The notes: generated from the letters alone by a model not told the origin. 61,843 nt of DNA from an uncultured Holophagaceae bacterium (GCA_903843705.1 CAIMQW010000063.1:1-61843), one strand, 5' to 3'; positions 35,172 through 44,633 are shown, counted from the stretch's first letter. Made by a program: numbers and translations.

Positions 35172-36506
35172 CTACTCCAGCCCGAAGGTGGAATTCTCCA
35201 GTTCCTTTTTAACAAAGGCCATGAACAGGTCGCCGGTGGCGCCGTCGATGATGCGGTGGTCGAAGCCCAGGCTGCTGAACATCATCTGCCGGATGGCGAT
35301 GAAGTCCGTGCCGTCGGGGCCGGTGACCACCACCGGCCGCTTCACGATGGCGCCCACGCCCTGGATGGCCACCTGGGGCTGGTTGATGATGGGCAGGCCG
35401 AAGGTGTCCCCGTAGACACCGGGATTGGTGATGGTGAAGGTGCCGCCGCTGATCTCGTCGGGCTTGAGCTGCTTGGCGCGGGCCCGTTCGGCCAGGTCGT
35501 TGAGGCTGCGGGCCAGCCCGCCCAGGTTCATCATGTCGGCGTTGCGCACGACGGGCACGATGAGGCCCCAGTCCAGGCTCACGGCGATGCCAAGGTTGAT
35601 ATCCTGCTTGTAGACGATGTTGTCGCCGTCCACGGAGGCGTTGACGACGGGATAGGCCCGCAGAGCCTTGCAGGCAGCCATCATCACAAAGGGCAGGAAG
35701 CTGAGCTTGGTGCCGAACTGGGCCTCGAAGGCCTGCTTGTGCTTGTTGCGCAGCTGCGCGACCCGGGTCATGTCGATCTCGAAGACCGTATAGACATGGG
35801 CCGAGGTCCGGCGGCTGGCGACCATGCCGTCGGCGATGACCTTCCGCATGCGGCTCATGGGCTCCACCTTCACCCGCTCGCCGGGGGCAAAGGCGGGCAG
35901 GGCGGGGGCCGGTGGCAGGGCCAGGGCGGGCAGGAGGCCCAGGGTTGGTGCCGAGGGATCATGCACGGCTGGCAGGACCGGCGCGATGCCCGCAGGGGTC
36001 GGGGCCGCGGGGCTCGGGCTAGCGAGGTGGGCCTCCAGGTCTTCCCGCGTGACCCGCCCGGCTTGGCCGGTGCCCTGGAGCCGGCTGAGGTCGATGCCGT
36101 GCTGGCGGGCCATCTCCCGCACCAGGGGGCTGCTCTTGGTGCGGAGGCGGTCCTCCAGGCTGTTCGCGTCCTCGATGCCTCCCGGCTGGGCGGCGGCGTC
36201 AGGCGCGGCAGCTGCCGGCGGCGCCGGGGGCGTCAGGGTCGGTGCGCCAGGGCTGGCGGGCTTCTCCGAGGCGTCCCCGATGCGGGCCACCACCGTGCCC
36301 ACGGGCACCGTGAGGTTCACATCCACCAGGATCTCTAGGAGCGTGCCGGTGGCCGGGGCAGGGATCTCCGCGTCCACCTTGTCCGTGCTGATCTCGTAGA
36401 GAGTCTCGTCCTTCACGATGGCGTCGCCGGCTTGCTTGTGCCACTTGAGCACCGTGGCTTCAGCAATGCTCTCGCCCATCTGGGGCATGACAACGTCGAA
36501 GGCCAT
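35172..36506 (-). CDS. 2-oxoacid dehydrogenase complex E2 (dihydrolipoamide acyltransferase)
   Basis: 444 residues. An N-terminal lipoyl domain carries the lipoylated Lys in STDKVDAEIP (Lys43). A Pro/Ala-rich linker leads to an E3-binding domain (SPLVREMARQHGID...GRVTREDL), a second linker, and the catalytic domain with SSLGFDHRIIDGATG (His and Asp). It passes acyl groups from E1 to CoA. No E1 or E3 gene is nearby, so pyruvate, 2-oxoglutarate or branched-chain specificity cannot be assigned. AGGAG precedes the ATG. Confidence 0.92.
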   Translation of the reverse strand: MAFDVVMPQMGESIAEATVLKWHKQAGDAIVKDETLYEISTDKVDAEIPAPATGTLLEILVDVNLTVPVGTVVARIGDASEKPASPGAPTLTPPAPPAAAAPDAAAQPGGIEDANSLEDRLRTKSSPLVREMARQHGIDLSRLQGTGQAGRVTREDLEAHLASPSPAAPTPAGIAPVLPAVHDPSAPTLGLLPALALPPAPALPAFAPGERVKVEPMSRMRKVIADGMVASRRTSAHVYTVFEIDMTRVAQLRNKHKQAFEAQFGTKLSFLPFVMMAACKALRAYPVVNASVDGDNIVYKQDINLGIAVSLDWGLIVPVVRNADMMNLGGLARSLNDLAERARAKQLKPDEISGGTFTITNPGVYGDTFGLPIINQPQVAIQGVGAIVKRPVVVTGPDGTDFIAIRQMMFSSLGFDHRIIDGATGDLFMAFVKKELENSTFGLE

Positions 36507-36515
36507 GGGGTGCTC

Positions 36516-37970
36516 CTAGGCAGGCAGGGGAGGGGTCTTGAGGTGGTGGCGGGTGAGGGCCTGGAAGGCATGGGCCACCTCCAGCAGCTTGACATCCGAA
36601 AGGGCCGGCCCGATGAGTTGGATGCCGACGGGCAGCCCCGCGGTGAAACCCGCAGGCATGGAAAGACAGGGCAGGCCGGCCAGGGAGGCGGGCACGGTGT
36701 AGGCGTCGGCCAGATACATGGCCAAGGGATCCGTGGTGCGGGCGCCGAAGGGGAAGGCCACCCCGGGGCTGACGGGGGTGGCGAGCAGGTCCACGGAGGC
36801 AAAGGCCTGGTCGAAGTCCTGGGCGATGAGGGTGCGGGCCTTGAGGGCCTTCAGGTAGAAGGCGTCGTAGTAGCCCCTGGAGAGACAGAAGGTGCCAAGC
36901 AGGATCCGGCGCTTCACTTCGTCCCCAAGCCCGGCATCCCGGGTTTCGGAGATCATCCCAGGCAGCGTCTCGGCTTCGGCCCGGTCACCGAACCGAACCC
37001 CGTCGAAGCGGCTGAGATTGCTGGAGACCTCGCTGGTGCAGAGGAGGTAGTAGGTGTCGATGGCATAGCGGGTATGGGGCAGGCGGACCTCGCGAATTTC
37101 GGCGCCCTGCTCTGCGAAGGCCTGGATGGCTGCTTCCAGGAGCTGCCGGGAGCCGGTCTCCAGGCCCTCGCCGAAGTAGTCCGCAGGGATGCCGATGCGC
37201 AGACCCCGGAGGTTCGCGGGGGCGAGCGGCAGGAGGCGCTCGCGTCCGGGCAGGTCCACGGAGGTGCTGTCCAGGGGATCCCTGCCGGCCATGGTGTGGA
37301 ACGCCAGGGCGATGTCTGCGGCGCTGGCGGCCACCGGACCCACCTGGTCCAGGCTGGAGGCCATGGCGGTGAGTCCGTAGCGGCTGAGAACGCCGTAGGT
37401 GGGCTTGAGGGCGGTCACATTGCAGAAGGAGGCCGGCAGCCGGACCGAGCCGCCGGTGTCGCTGCCCAGGGCCAGGGGCGCGTAGCCTGCCGCCACCGCC
37501 ACGATGGAGCCGCTGCTGCTGCCGCCGGGCACCCGGCTGGTATCCCAGGGGTTGCGCGTCAGCCCGAAGGCGCTGTATTCCCCACTGGACCCCATGGCGA
37601 ATTCGTCCATGTTCGCCTTGGCCACGGGCACAGCCCCCGCTTCCAGGAGTCGGCGCACCACTGTGGCGTCATAGGGGGCCCGATAGCCCTTGAGCACGCG
37701 CGACCCGCAGGACATGGGCAGCCCGGTCCAGTTCAGGTTGTCCTTGAGGACCACGGGAAGGCCGAGGACCGGGGACCGCTCCCCGGCCCGCAGCCGGCGG
37801 TCAGCCTGCCGCGCGAGCTCGAGGCTCAAGCCTTCCTCCCTCGAAAGGACCGCGTTCAGCTGGCCATCCAGGCGGGCCATGCGCTCAAAGGAGGCTCGGA
37901 CCAGGGCTTCGGAGGACAGGTCACCGGCATCCAGGCCTTCGCGCCAGTCCACCGCCATGCCCAACCCCAT
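36516..37970 (-). CDS. gatA: Aspartyl/glutamyl-tRNA amidotransferase subunit A
   Basis: 484 residues, amidase-signature family. The Ser-cis-Ser-Lys triad is visible as Lys in VVLKDN, Ser in GGSSSGS and Ser in GSDTGGSVR. The sequence KANMDEFAMGSSGEYSAFG is specific to GatA rather than generic amidases. It releases ammonia from glutamine for transamidation of misacylated Asp-tRNA(Asn) or Glu-tRNA(Gln). ATG 37970 is chosen for GGAGGAG 5 bases upstream. GatB and GatC are not adjacent; the E2 gene follows after 9 bases. Confidence 0.92.
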   Translation of the reverse strand: MGLGMAVDWREGLDAGDLSSEALVRASFERMARLDGQLNAVLSREEGLSLELARQADRRLRAGERSPVLGLPVVLKDNLNWTGLPMSCGSRVLKGYRAPYDATVVRRLLEAGAVPVAKANMDEFAMGSSGEYSAFGLTRNPWDTSRVPGGSSSGSIVAVAAGYAPLALGSDTGGSVRLPASFCNVTALKPTYGVLSRYGLTAMASSLDQVGPVAASAADIALAFHTMAGRDPLDSTSVDLPGRERLLPLAPANLRGLRIGIPADYFGEGLETGSRQLLEAAIQAFAEQGAEIREVRLPHTRYAIDTYYLLCTSEVSSNLSRFDGVRFGDRAEAETLPGMISETRDAGLGDEVKRRILLGTFCLSRGYYDAFYLKALKARTLIAQDFDQAFASVDLLATPVSPGVAFPFGARTTDPLAMYLADAYTVPASLAGLPCLSMPAGFTAGLPVGIQLIGPALSDVKLLEVAHAFQALTRHHLKTPPLPA

Positions 37971-38171
37971 GCCCACTCCTCCAGAGCCTTCTACTGTGCC
38001 ACTTCAACCGCATCCCTTCCAGCCCGGGACGCCGGTTTCCTGAGCGTCAGGAGACGGACCCATGTATGTACCACTACCTAGAGGCAAAAACTGAGCTAAG
38101 ATCCTTTGCTCACGCCCCATGATCTCCGCCGCCCCTGCCCTGAACGGGTTTTGGGCGCACTCTGGAATCCG

Positions 38172-38885
38172 ATGAACCCATTCAACGTCCTGGAAATCTC
38201 GCCCGATGCTTCGCCCGAGGACATCAAAGCCGCCTACCATCGGCTGGCCAAGCGCTGGCACCCAGACCGCTTCATGGGAGAAGAAAAGGCCGAGGCGGAG
38301 GCACGGTTCCGGGAACTGGCGGAAGCCTTCAGCATGCTGAAAGATCCGGCCCGACGGCTCCAGCTTCAGCAGCAGCTGCCCAAGTCCCCGTCCAGTGCGG
38401 CGCCGGAGCCAGAGCTGGCCCAGGAACGGAGCCCAGAGGACTGGGCCGCCATGGCCCGGACGGCCTTCGATGACGGCAAGGTGGATCAGGCCCGCGCCCT
38501 CATCCACTACGCGATCCGGCTCGATGGGACGAAGCCCCAGTACCACGCTCTGCTGGCGTCCATCCTGGAGCGGGAGGGCGGGGACCTCCGCGCCGCCGTG
38601 AAAGCCCTGGAGACGGCCGTGCGGCTCGCTCCTCGGGATGTCGACAGCCACATCCGATTGGCTCAGCACTTCCAGACGCTTGGGCTTGCCGCCCGAGCCC
38701 AGGGCCACCTCCAGCTGGCCCGGGAGCTTGCCCCCAACAATCCGAAGCTGCGCGCCCTTGATCGGCGTGCCAAGGGGGCATCCGCTTCCCCTGGCTCAGC
38801 GCCGAAGCGGGGGGCCCCCGAAGAGCCCCCGGGTGCCATTGATCAACTTAAGAGCCTGTGGGGCCGATTGACGGGGAAGGGTTGA
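38172..38885 (+). CDS. J-domain protein with TPR-like repeats
   Basis: 237 residues. An N-terminal J domain (~3-65) has the HPD motif (RWHPDRF), needed to stimulate DnaK ATPase. After a Pro/Ala-rich linker come helical TPR-like repeats (~95-195: ARALIHYAIRLDGTKPQYHALLA region, LETAVRLAPRD). No Gly/Phe or zinc domain is present, so it is a specialised co-chaperone rather than DnaJ. It sits two bases before a PP2C gene and just upstream of the pil operon. A possible -10 is TAAGAT at 38097-38102. Confidence 0.85.
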   Translation: MNPFNVLEISPDASPEDIKAAYHRLAKRWHPDRFMGEEKAEAEARFRELAEAFSMLKDPARRLQLQQQLPKSPSSAAPEPELAQERSPEDWAAMARTAFDDGKVDQARALIHYAIRLDGTKPQYHALLASILEREGGDLRAAVKALETAVRLAPRDVDSHIRLAQHFQTLGLAARAQGHLQLARELAPNNPKLRALDRRAKGASASPGSAPKRGAPEEPPGAIDQLKSLWGRLTGKG

Positions 38886-38887
38886 CC

Positions 38888-39649
38888 ATGGGGATTTTCG
38901 CTGCAGGTGTCACTGATGTCGGTTGTGTCCGAAAACACAACGAGGACAGCCTGCTGTCTGATCCCGCATTGGGCCTCTTTGTGGTGGCTGACGGACTCGG
39001 TGGCCATGCTGCAGGAGAGGTGGCCAGCCAGATCGTTGTGGAGACCGTCGGGCGATTCGTAGGGGAGACCCTGGAGAAGGACCGCACCTGGCCTGTGGAA
39101 TACGATCCTGCCCTCAGCTACGACGGGAACCGGCTCAAGGTCTCGTTCCTGCTCTCCGACCAGGCCATCGCGGAGGACATCCGGCGCAATCCTGAGCGGG
39201 AGACCATGGGCTCTACGGTCGTCGCTGGTCTATTTCACGGCGCCCGGGTGACCCTTGCTCATGTGGGGGACAGCCGGGCCTACATCCTCGGCCCCGAGGG
39301 CATCCGTCAGGTGACGCGGGACCACAGTTGGGTCGCGGAACAGGTGGCCAATGGGGTCCTTACGCCCTCAGAGGCCCGGGTCCACCCCTTCCGGAATGTC
39401 ATCACCCAGGCGCTCGGCAATGGCGGCGACCTGGATGTGGAGGTCCAGGAGTTCCACCTCTCGGTTTCGGAGCAACTCTTGCTTTGCTCGGACGGCCTGT
39501 CGGGAATGATCGCCGACAAGCAGATCTGGGAGATCGTCAGGACCTCTAAAGACCTTCAAAGTGCTGTAGAATCATTGATTTTGGTAGCCAGGGAGCATGG
39601 AGGGGATGACAATATCACAGCGATTCTGGTAGGGCTTGATTCTGAATAA
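38888..39649 (+). CDS. PP2C-family Ser/Thr protein phosphatase
   Basis: 253 residues, essentially a bare PPM/PP2C catalytic domain. Metal-binding motifs are DVGCVRKHNEDS, VVADGLGGHAAGE, GSTVVAG, HVGDSRAYI, LLCSDGLSGMI and GGDDNITAI. It removes phosphate from Ser/Thr using two metal ions. It begins two bases after the J-domain gene. The partner kinase is not in the window. A second PP2C lies at 46013, on the other side of the pil operon. Confidence 0.92.
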   Translation: MGIFAAGVTDVGCVRKHNEDSLLSDPALGLFVVADGLGGHAAGEVASQIVVETVGRFVGETLEKDRTWPVEYDPALSYDGNRLKVSFLLSDQAIAEDIRRNPERETMGSTVVAGLFHGARVTLAHVGDSRAYILGPEGIRQVTRDHSWVAEQVANGVLTPSEARVHPFRNVITQALGNGGDLDVEVQEFHLSVSEQLLLCSDGLSGMIADKQIWEIVRTSKDLQSAVESLILVAREHGGDDNITAILVGLDSE

Positions 39650-39675
39650 GTGTGATCTAACATCGATAGTTAACC

Positions 39676-39703
39676 TTGACCTAGTTCATTCCGACGCTAC
39701 CCT
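39676..39703 (+). promoter_or_regulatory. Candidate sigma-70 promoter of the pilMNOPQ operon
   Basis: TTGACC (39676-39681), a 16-base spacer and TACCCT (39698-39703), within an 89-base AT-rich gap after the PP2C stop. TTTATAGT at 39707-39714 is an alternative -10 without a matched -35. Confidence 0.35.
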
Positions 39704-39738
39704 TCCTTTATAGTTTATTTCTCCTAGTGAGGCATCCG

Positions 39739-40821
39739 GTGGGCCTTTTCGGTAGCAAAACCAAGAGCCTTGTCGGCTTGGACATTGGCTCAAGTTCGGT
39801 GAAGGTGTGCGAGCTTCAGTTGGTCGGCAAGGGGGCCAATGCCCGCTACCGGCTCCAGAAGCTGGGCTTGGTGCCCCTTCCGGCCGACGCCATCGTGGAT
39901 GGCGACATCATGGATAGCAACGCGGTTGCGTCAGCTATCCGTCAGGTGCTTTCGGAACAGAAGATCAAGGCCAAGGAAGTTGCCATCTCGGTGTCAGGCC
40001 AGCAGGTGATGGTTAAAAAAGTGACTTTTCCTCTCATGAGCCAAGCTGAGCTGGCCGAATCGGTCCGCTGGGAAGCCGAGAGCTTTTTCCCCGCGGGACA
40101 GGGGTTGGACTCCTACGCCCTGGATTACTACCTCATCGAGGAGCGTGCGAACGACGGCAACATGGATGTGGTCCTTGTGGCTTGCCGGAAAGACAAACTC
40201 GAGGCCTATGTTAGCTGTGTCGCCCAGGCTGGCTGTGTGCCCAAGGTTGTGGATGTCGATGTGTTTGCCGTACAGAATGCCTATGAAATCAACACCTCGG
40301 GTGGCAATCGGGATGAAGTGGTGGCCCTGGTGAACATGGGGGCTACCTTCACCAACCTGACCATGATGGTGGGTGGGAAGTCGGTCTTCTGGCGGGACAT
40401 GGCCTGGGGCAGCAGCCGCTATTCTGAGAAGCTCATGGAGGACTGGGGTGTGAGCCGGGAGGCTGCCGAGCTTCTGAAGCGCAACCAGACCGCCGAAGGG
40501 CGGGAGCCTGAGGAAGTCCATCCCTCCATCAACGCCGTCTCCGATGCCTTCGCCGACGAACTCACCCGGACCCTCGACTTTTTCAAGAGCAGCTTCAAGG
40601 TGGACCGCCTCGACAGAGTCTTGGTCTCCGGAGGGGGTTCCATGTCCTATGGGCTCTTGGAAATCCTTGGTGATCGGCTGCGCGTGGCGGTGGAGCGGTT
40701 CAATCCATTCTCGCTGATTGAGGTTGATGGACGCACTGAGGATCCCGTGACGGTCCGGGACATTGGCGGCGCTGCGGCGGTCGTTGTCGGGCTGGCCATG
40801 CGCCAAGTGGGGGACCGATGA
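39739..40821 (+). CDS. pilM: Type IV pilus assembly protein PilM
   Basis: 360 residues, actin-like ATPase fold. The phosphate-binding motif is LVGLDIGSSSVKVCEL, with SVSGQQVMVKKV and the C-terminal VLVSGGGSMSYGL. PilM sits on the cytoplasmic face and binds the PilN N-terminus. GTG 39739 is preferred since TGAGG lies 6 bases before it and homologues begin at this point; GTG 39727 would add four residues. It overlaps pilN by four bases. Confidence 0.93.
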   Translation: MGLFGSKTKSLVGLDIGSSSVKVCELQLVGKGANARYRLQKLGLVPLPADAIVDGDIMDSNAVASAIRQVLSEQKIKAKEVAISVSGQQVMVKKVTFPLMSQAELAESVRWEAESFFPAGQGLDSYALDYYLIEERANDGNMDVVLVACRKDKLEAYVSCVAQAGCVPKVVDVDVFAVQNAYEINTSGGNRDEVVALVNMGATFTNLTMMVGGKSVFWRDMAWGSSRYSEKLMEDWGVSREAAELLKRNQTAEGREPEEVHPSINAVSDAFADELTRTLDFFKSSFKVDRLDRVLVSGGGSMSYGLLEILGDRLRVAVERFNPFSLIEVDGRTEDPVTVRDIGGAAAVVVGLAMRQVGDR

Positions 40822-41417
40822 TCAAGATCAACCTGCTCGGTGATGCGCTGACCCAGGCCGGGGGCAAGAAGGGCGGTGACAAGAACGCCGCCGAGCCGGC
40901 CCAGATCTACACGGGTGAAGGCAGCAGCCGCTCCAGCCTGCCCATCGCCGGCGTGGTGGTGGGCCTAGCCTTCACGGCCCTCGGCGGAATCTACTTCCTG
41001 TGGCTGAACAACGAGGTCACCAAGGCCGAGCGGAAGAAGGCCGAGCTAGAGCTTGACCGGAAGCAGTACGAGCCATACATCGCCCTCGAGAAGAAGTTCC
41101 GGGAGAAGAAGGAAGCCCTTCAGAAGAAGGAAGAGGTGATGACCACCCTGAAGCGCCAACAGGCCCTGCCGGTGCATTTCCTCGAGGAACTGGCCAACAG
41201 CCTGCCCGACGATGTGTGGTTCAAGCGAGTCTCGCAGAAGGGCATGCAGGTGACCATTGAAGGAGAGGGTCGCAACTTCGAGGCCATCAACGCCTTCTAT
41301 GGCAATCTGCAGTCCAGGACCCGCTGGTTCAAGAAGATCGCCTACCCGGGCGCGAAACGGGGGGCCAATGGCGCCTTCGAATTCACCATCTCCTTCGAAC
41401 TCCAGAACGCCGTCTGA
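40818..41417 (+). CDS. pilN: Type IV pilus inner-membrane protein PilN
   Basis: 199 residues. The N-terminus MIKINLLGD is the PilM-binding motif (usual form INLLP). One membrane segment (~38-58) leads to a charged coiled coil (~60-110) and a ferredoxin-like periplasmic domain. It forms a heterodimer with PilO in the alignment complex. The ~20-residue Gly/Lys/Ala-rich linker between motif and membrane is longer than usual. The ATG overlaps the pilM stop. Confidence 0.9.
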   Translation: MIKINLLGDALTQAGGKKGGDKNAAEPAQIYTGEGSSRSSLPIAGVVVGLAFTALGGIYFLWLNNEVTKAERKKAELELDRKQYEPYIALEKKFREKKEALQKKEEVMTTLKRQQALPVHFLEELANSLPDDVWFKRVSQKGMQVTIEGEGRNFEAINAFYGNLQSRTRWFKKIAYPGAKRGANGAFEFTISFELQNAV

Positions 41418-41425
41418 GGTAGGCC

Positions 41426-42031
41426 ATGAATCCCCAACTTCAGAAACAGATTGGCTTGGGCGCACTGGTCGGCATCATCCTGACTGGGCTGGTCTACTTC
41501 TACCTCGGTGGGAAGCGAACCGACCTCGAGGCACTCCACGCCGAGAACCACAACCTCCAGGCCCAGGTCGACAAAGGCAAGCTCCTCAAGTCGAGCTACG
41601 AAAAACTGCGGGAAGAGGTCGCCAAGCAGGACAAGCGCATCGAGGAACTGATCAAGATCATGCCCTCCGACACAGACTACGGCGAGATCCCCTATCGCAT
41701 CAAGAAACTGGCCGACGACGCGGGCATCGACCAGGTCGCCTTCTCTCTGAAGCCCGAACGCAAGGACGCCTACTACACCGAGAAGCCTGTGGAGTTCGAG
41801 TTCCGCGTGGGGTACCACACGTTCGGACAGTTCGCCTCCCTGGTGTCGGGCTACGACAAGATCATCAATGTTTCAAACATCGAGTTCACCCGAAAGGCTG
41901 ACATCCGCTCCCTTTATCCAGCCACGGTGAAGTGCACCATCAGCGCTTTCGTCTACAATCCGGAACCTCCCCCGGCTGAACCTGTCAAGAAGCCCGCTGC
42001 GGCCCCGGCCGCTGCTGGCAAGGAGGACTGA
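41426..42031 (+). CDS. pilO: Type IV pilus inner-membrane protein PilO
   Basis: 201 residues. One membrane segment (~9-27), a coiled coil (~33-75), then a ferredoxin-like domain and a Pro/Ala tail (PPPAEPVKKPAAAPAA). It pairs with PilN to connect PilM to PilP. It starts 8 bases after pilN and GAGG precedes its ATG. Recognition rests mainly on layout and operon position. Confidence 0.88.
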   Translation: MNPQLQKQIGLGALVGIILTGLVYFYLGGKRTDLEALHAENHNLQAQVDKGKLLKSSYEKLREEVAKQDKRIEELIKIMPSDTDYGEIPYRIKKLADDAGIDQVAFSLKPERKDAYYTEKPVEFEFRVGYHTFGQFASLVSGYDKIINVSNIEFTRKADIRSLYPATVKCTISAFVYNPEPPPAEPVKKPAAAPAAAGKED

Positions 42032-42039
42032 GGCCGCCT

Positions 42040-42483
42040 ATGACCCGACGAACCCTCTCTCTCACCCTGCTCCTCAGTTCCGTCCTGCTTGCGCAGGCTT
42101 CGAAGGGGCCTGCGCCGGCTCCCGCCCCTGCCGTGGCGCCCGTTGAGGATGTTGGCATCATCAATGCCACACCCTACAAACCCTCCATTCTTCGGGATCC
42201 GTTCTCCGCTCCGCGAGATGAGCGCCCGGTTGATGCCCAGGACATCCTGGATGACATCGCCGTCAAGGGCATGATTCGCAAGGATGGCAAGAACTTCGCG
42301 ATCGTCTCGGACAGCCGCGGCAACGTCCGCTGGCTGCCCGTCGGTCACCGGTTCAAGGATGCAGAGATTACCGCCATCAGTGAAAAGTCGGTCACGTTCC
42401 ATCAGTGGGAACTGAACACGACCAACCGTTCGATTTTCCGTACTGTCACGAAGACGTTCAAGCGTGAGGAGGGTAAACGATGA
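42040..42483 (+). CDS. pilP: Type IV pilus protein PilP
   Basis: 147 residues. The N-terminal signal peptide ends near LLAQA with no lipobox Cys, unlike many PilP lipoproteins. A Pro/Ala linker precedes the beta-sandwich domain that contacts the secretin (KPSILRDPFSAPRDERP, IAVKGMIRKDGKNFAIV). It bridges PilNO to PilQ in the periplasm. It overlaps pilQ by four bases. Confidence 0.88.
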   Translation: MTRRTLSLTLLLSSVLLAQASKGPAPAPAPAVAPVEDVGIINATPYKPSILRDPFSAPRDERPVDAQDILDDIAVKGMIRKDGKNFAIVSDSRGNVRWLPVGHRFKDAEITAISEKSVTFHQWELNTTNRSIFRTVTKTFKREEGKR

Positions 42484-44618
42484 ATGCTCGCCTGAGTTCC
42501 TTGCTGGTCGCAGGGGGCGTGGTCCTGGCGGGGATCCACCCGGGGTCCCTCCATGCCGCTCCTGCCCTGGAGACGGCCGCCCGCAAGGCTACCCTGATGT
42601 CCGCCGCACTTGAGGCCGATGGGGCTGGGGCCAAGGTCCTGCTCCGTGTGGCTGGGCTGACCTCCAAGCCTGGGGTCCAGGTGCTGCCCAATCCCGCCCG
42701 CGTGGTGCTGGACCTGCCCGGCATTGACCGGGGCACCGCGGTCACCCGCCAGGATCTGAACCTGCTGACTCATCCTCTAATCCAGAAGGTCCGGCTCGCC
42801 CAGTTCGCACCGGCACCCAAGCCCGTGACCCGGATGGTCCTTGAGGTCGCTGCCGGTACCCAGGTCCTGGTGGAGGTCACGCCTGAAGGCATTGAGCTGC
42901 TCCTGACGCCCGGCGAAGGTCGGGTGCAGGCACGCCTTGAGGCCAACAGCCGTCCCCAGGCCCCTGTGGCGACCCCGGTGACCGCATCCGAGGTCGTCTC
43001 GCTGCTGGCGTCTTTTGAGGTGGCTCCGGCACCCGCTCCCGCTCCTGTGGTTGCGCCCAAGTCTGCCCCAGTTGAAGTTGCCGAAGTGGCGCTGCCGCCG
43101 GTGGCCTTGCCGGTGGCCCCTGCCATTGCCGAGCCGAAGGTTGTCGCCCTGAAGCCCCTGGCGCCGCTCCCTGCGGTAGGCGGTGCCTTCCAGTTGCTGC
43201 CTCAGGTGGCCACGGTCACCGCTCTGCCGGTCGCCACCCCGGACGCTGTGCAGGTCCCCGAGCCCGAAAAGCCCCGAGCGGCTGCTCCTGTCCGGTCCTC
43301 GAGCCGCACCCTGGGTGAGAGCCAGACCAAATACACCGGGTCCAAGATCACCATCGACCTGCAGAACACTGAGATCCGGGATTTCCTCAGGATCCTTGCG
43401 GAAACCGGAAAGCTCAACTTGGTCATGGACCCCGATGTGCAGGGCAATTTCGGGTTCAAGTTCACGGACACCCCATGGGATCAGGTCCTAGACGTGGTCC
43501 TGAAGCACGCAGGCCTGGGCAAAGAGATCCAGAACGGCGTACTCCGCGTGGCCAAGGTTGACAAGCTCCAGAAGGAAGAGGAAGAGCGCAAGAAGCTCGA
43601 CGAGATCAGGGCTCTGGCTGGGGAACTGCAGACCATCACGCGTCCCCTCTCCTACGCCAAGGTTGGCGAGGTCCAGAAGATCCTCAAGGACATCCTCTCC
43701 AAGCGCGGCTCCGCCATTCTGGATGAGCGCACCAACACCCTGATCATCACGGACCTGCCCCAGCGCATCCCGGTCATCGAGGACCTGATCCAGACCCTCG
43801 ACGTCCAGATCCAGCAGGTGCAGATCGAAGCCCGGGTGGTCGAGGCCAACAAGGACTGGCAGCGCCAGTTCGGAGTCAAGTGGCCCACCTCCAACAGTGG
43901 AGATGTGGCTCTGACCAGCAGCGGCACCACCAGCACCACGACGCCCTGGGTGGGCACCACGGCCCCGTTCTGGAACGGCACCACGGGCCTCAGCAAGCCG
44001 GCCTCCGGTCAGCTGGGTGCCATCGGTTGGAATCCTGGCAAGGATGGGGTCACCTCCCTTGCCGCCCCTGCCGGAGAGCTCTGGCTGTCCTTCCTGAGCA
44101 ACCGGTTCAGCATCAACGCGGTCCTGCAGGCCCTCGAGAGCGAAGGCACCGTGAAGATCGTGTCCTCGCCCAAGATCGTCACCCAGAACAACAAGAAGGC
44201 CACGATCCTCAGCGGCGAGAAGATCCCCTATCCGACCCAGCAGGGCGGAGCCCAGGGCGGCGCCATCACGGTGGCGTTCATCGACGCGAACCTGCAGCTG
44301 GATGTCACACCCCAGATCACCAATGAGGGCACCATCATCATGGACATCAAGCTGGAGAAGGCCGAGGCCGACTTCAGCCGCACCGTGAATGGCACTCCCA
44401 CCATCCTCCGGAAGGCTCTGGAGACGCAGATGCTGGTCCGGGACGGCGGCACGGCCGTGCTGGGCGGTGTCTACATCACCAACTCCACCGTTGGGACTGC
44501 CGGCGTGCCCTTCCTGATGAAGCTGCCGATCATCGGATTCCTCTTCCGCAAGGACACCAAGGAAGAGAAGAATGCCGAGCTGCTGATCTTCATCACGCCC
44601 CGGATCCTCCGCCAATAG
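42480..44618 (+). CDS. pilQ: Type IV pilus secretin PilQ
   Basis: 712 residues. Signal peptide, then an AMIN domain (~30-150) that binds peptidoglycan, and an Ala/Pro/Val-rich linker (~165-275). N0/N1 domains follow (TIDLQNTEIRDFLRILAE, ILDERTNTLIITD), then the secretin barrel (VKIVSSPKIVTQNNKKATI, FLFRKDTKEEKNAELLIFITPRIL). It forms the outer-membrane pilus gate. Only one AMIN domain is seen, fewer than in many homologues. A bidirectional terminator follows. Confidence 0.95.
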   Translation: MNARLSSLLVAGGVVLAGIHPGSLHAAPALETAARKATLMSAALEADGAGAKVLLRVAGLTSKPGVQVLPNPARVVLDLPGIDRGTAVTRQDLNLLTHPLIQKVRLAQFAPAPKPVTRMVLEVAAGTQVLVEVTPEGIELLLTPGEGRVQARLEANSRPQAPVATPVTASEVVSLLASFEVAPAPAPAPVVAPKSAPVEVAEVALPPVALPVAPAIAEPKVVALKPLAPLPAVGGAFQLLPQVATVTALPVATPDAVQVPEPEKPRAAAPVRSSSRTLGESQTKYTGSKITIDLQNTEIRDFLRILAETGKLNLVMDPDVQGNFGFKFTDTPWDQVLDVVLKHAGLGKEIQNGVLRVAKVDKLQKEEEERKKLDEIRALAGELQTITRPLSYAKVGEVQKILKDILSKRGSAILDERTNTLIITDLPQRIPVIEDLIQTLDVQIQQVQIEARVVEANKDWQRQFGVKWPTSNSGDVALTSSGTTSTTTPWVGTTAPFWNGTTGLSKPASGQLGAIGWNPGKDGVTSLAAPAGELWLSFLSNRFSINAVLQALESEGTVKIVSSPKIVTQNNKKATILSGEKIPYPTQQGGAQGGAITVAFIDANLQLDVTPQITNEGTIIMDIKLEKAEADFSRTVNGTPTILRKALETQMLVRDGGTAVLGGVYITNSTVGTAGVPFLMKLPIIGFLFRKDTKEEKNAELLIFITPRILRQ

Positions 44619-44633
44619 GCGGGGGCCCCCATG

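Noticed and set aside
36432-38081. A 549-residue plus-strand open frame
   Set aside because: Antisense to gatA; low-complexity Gly/His/Glu composition.
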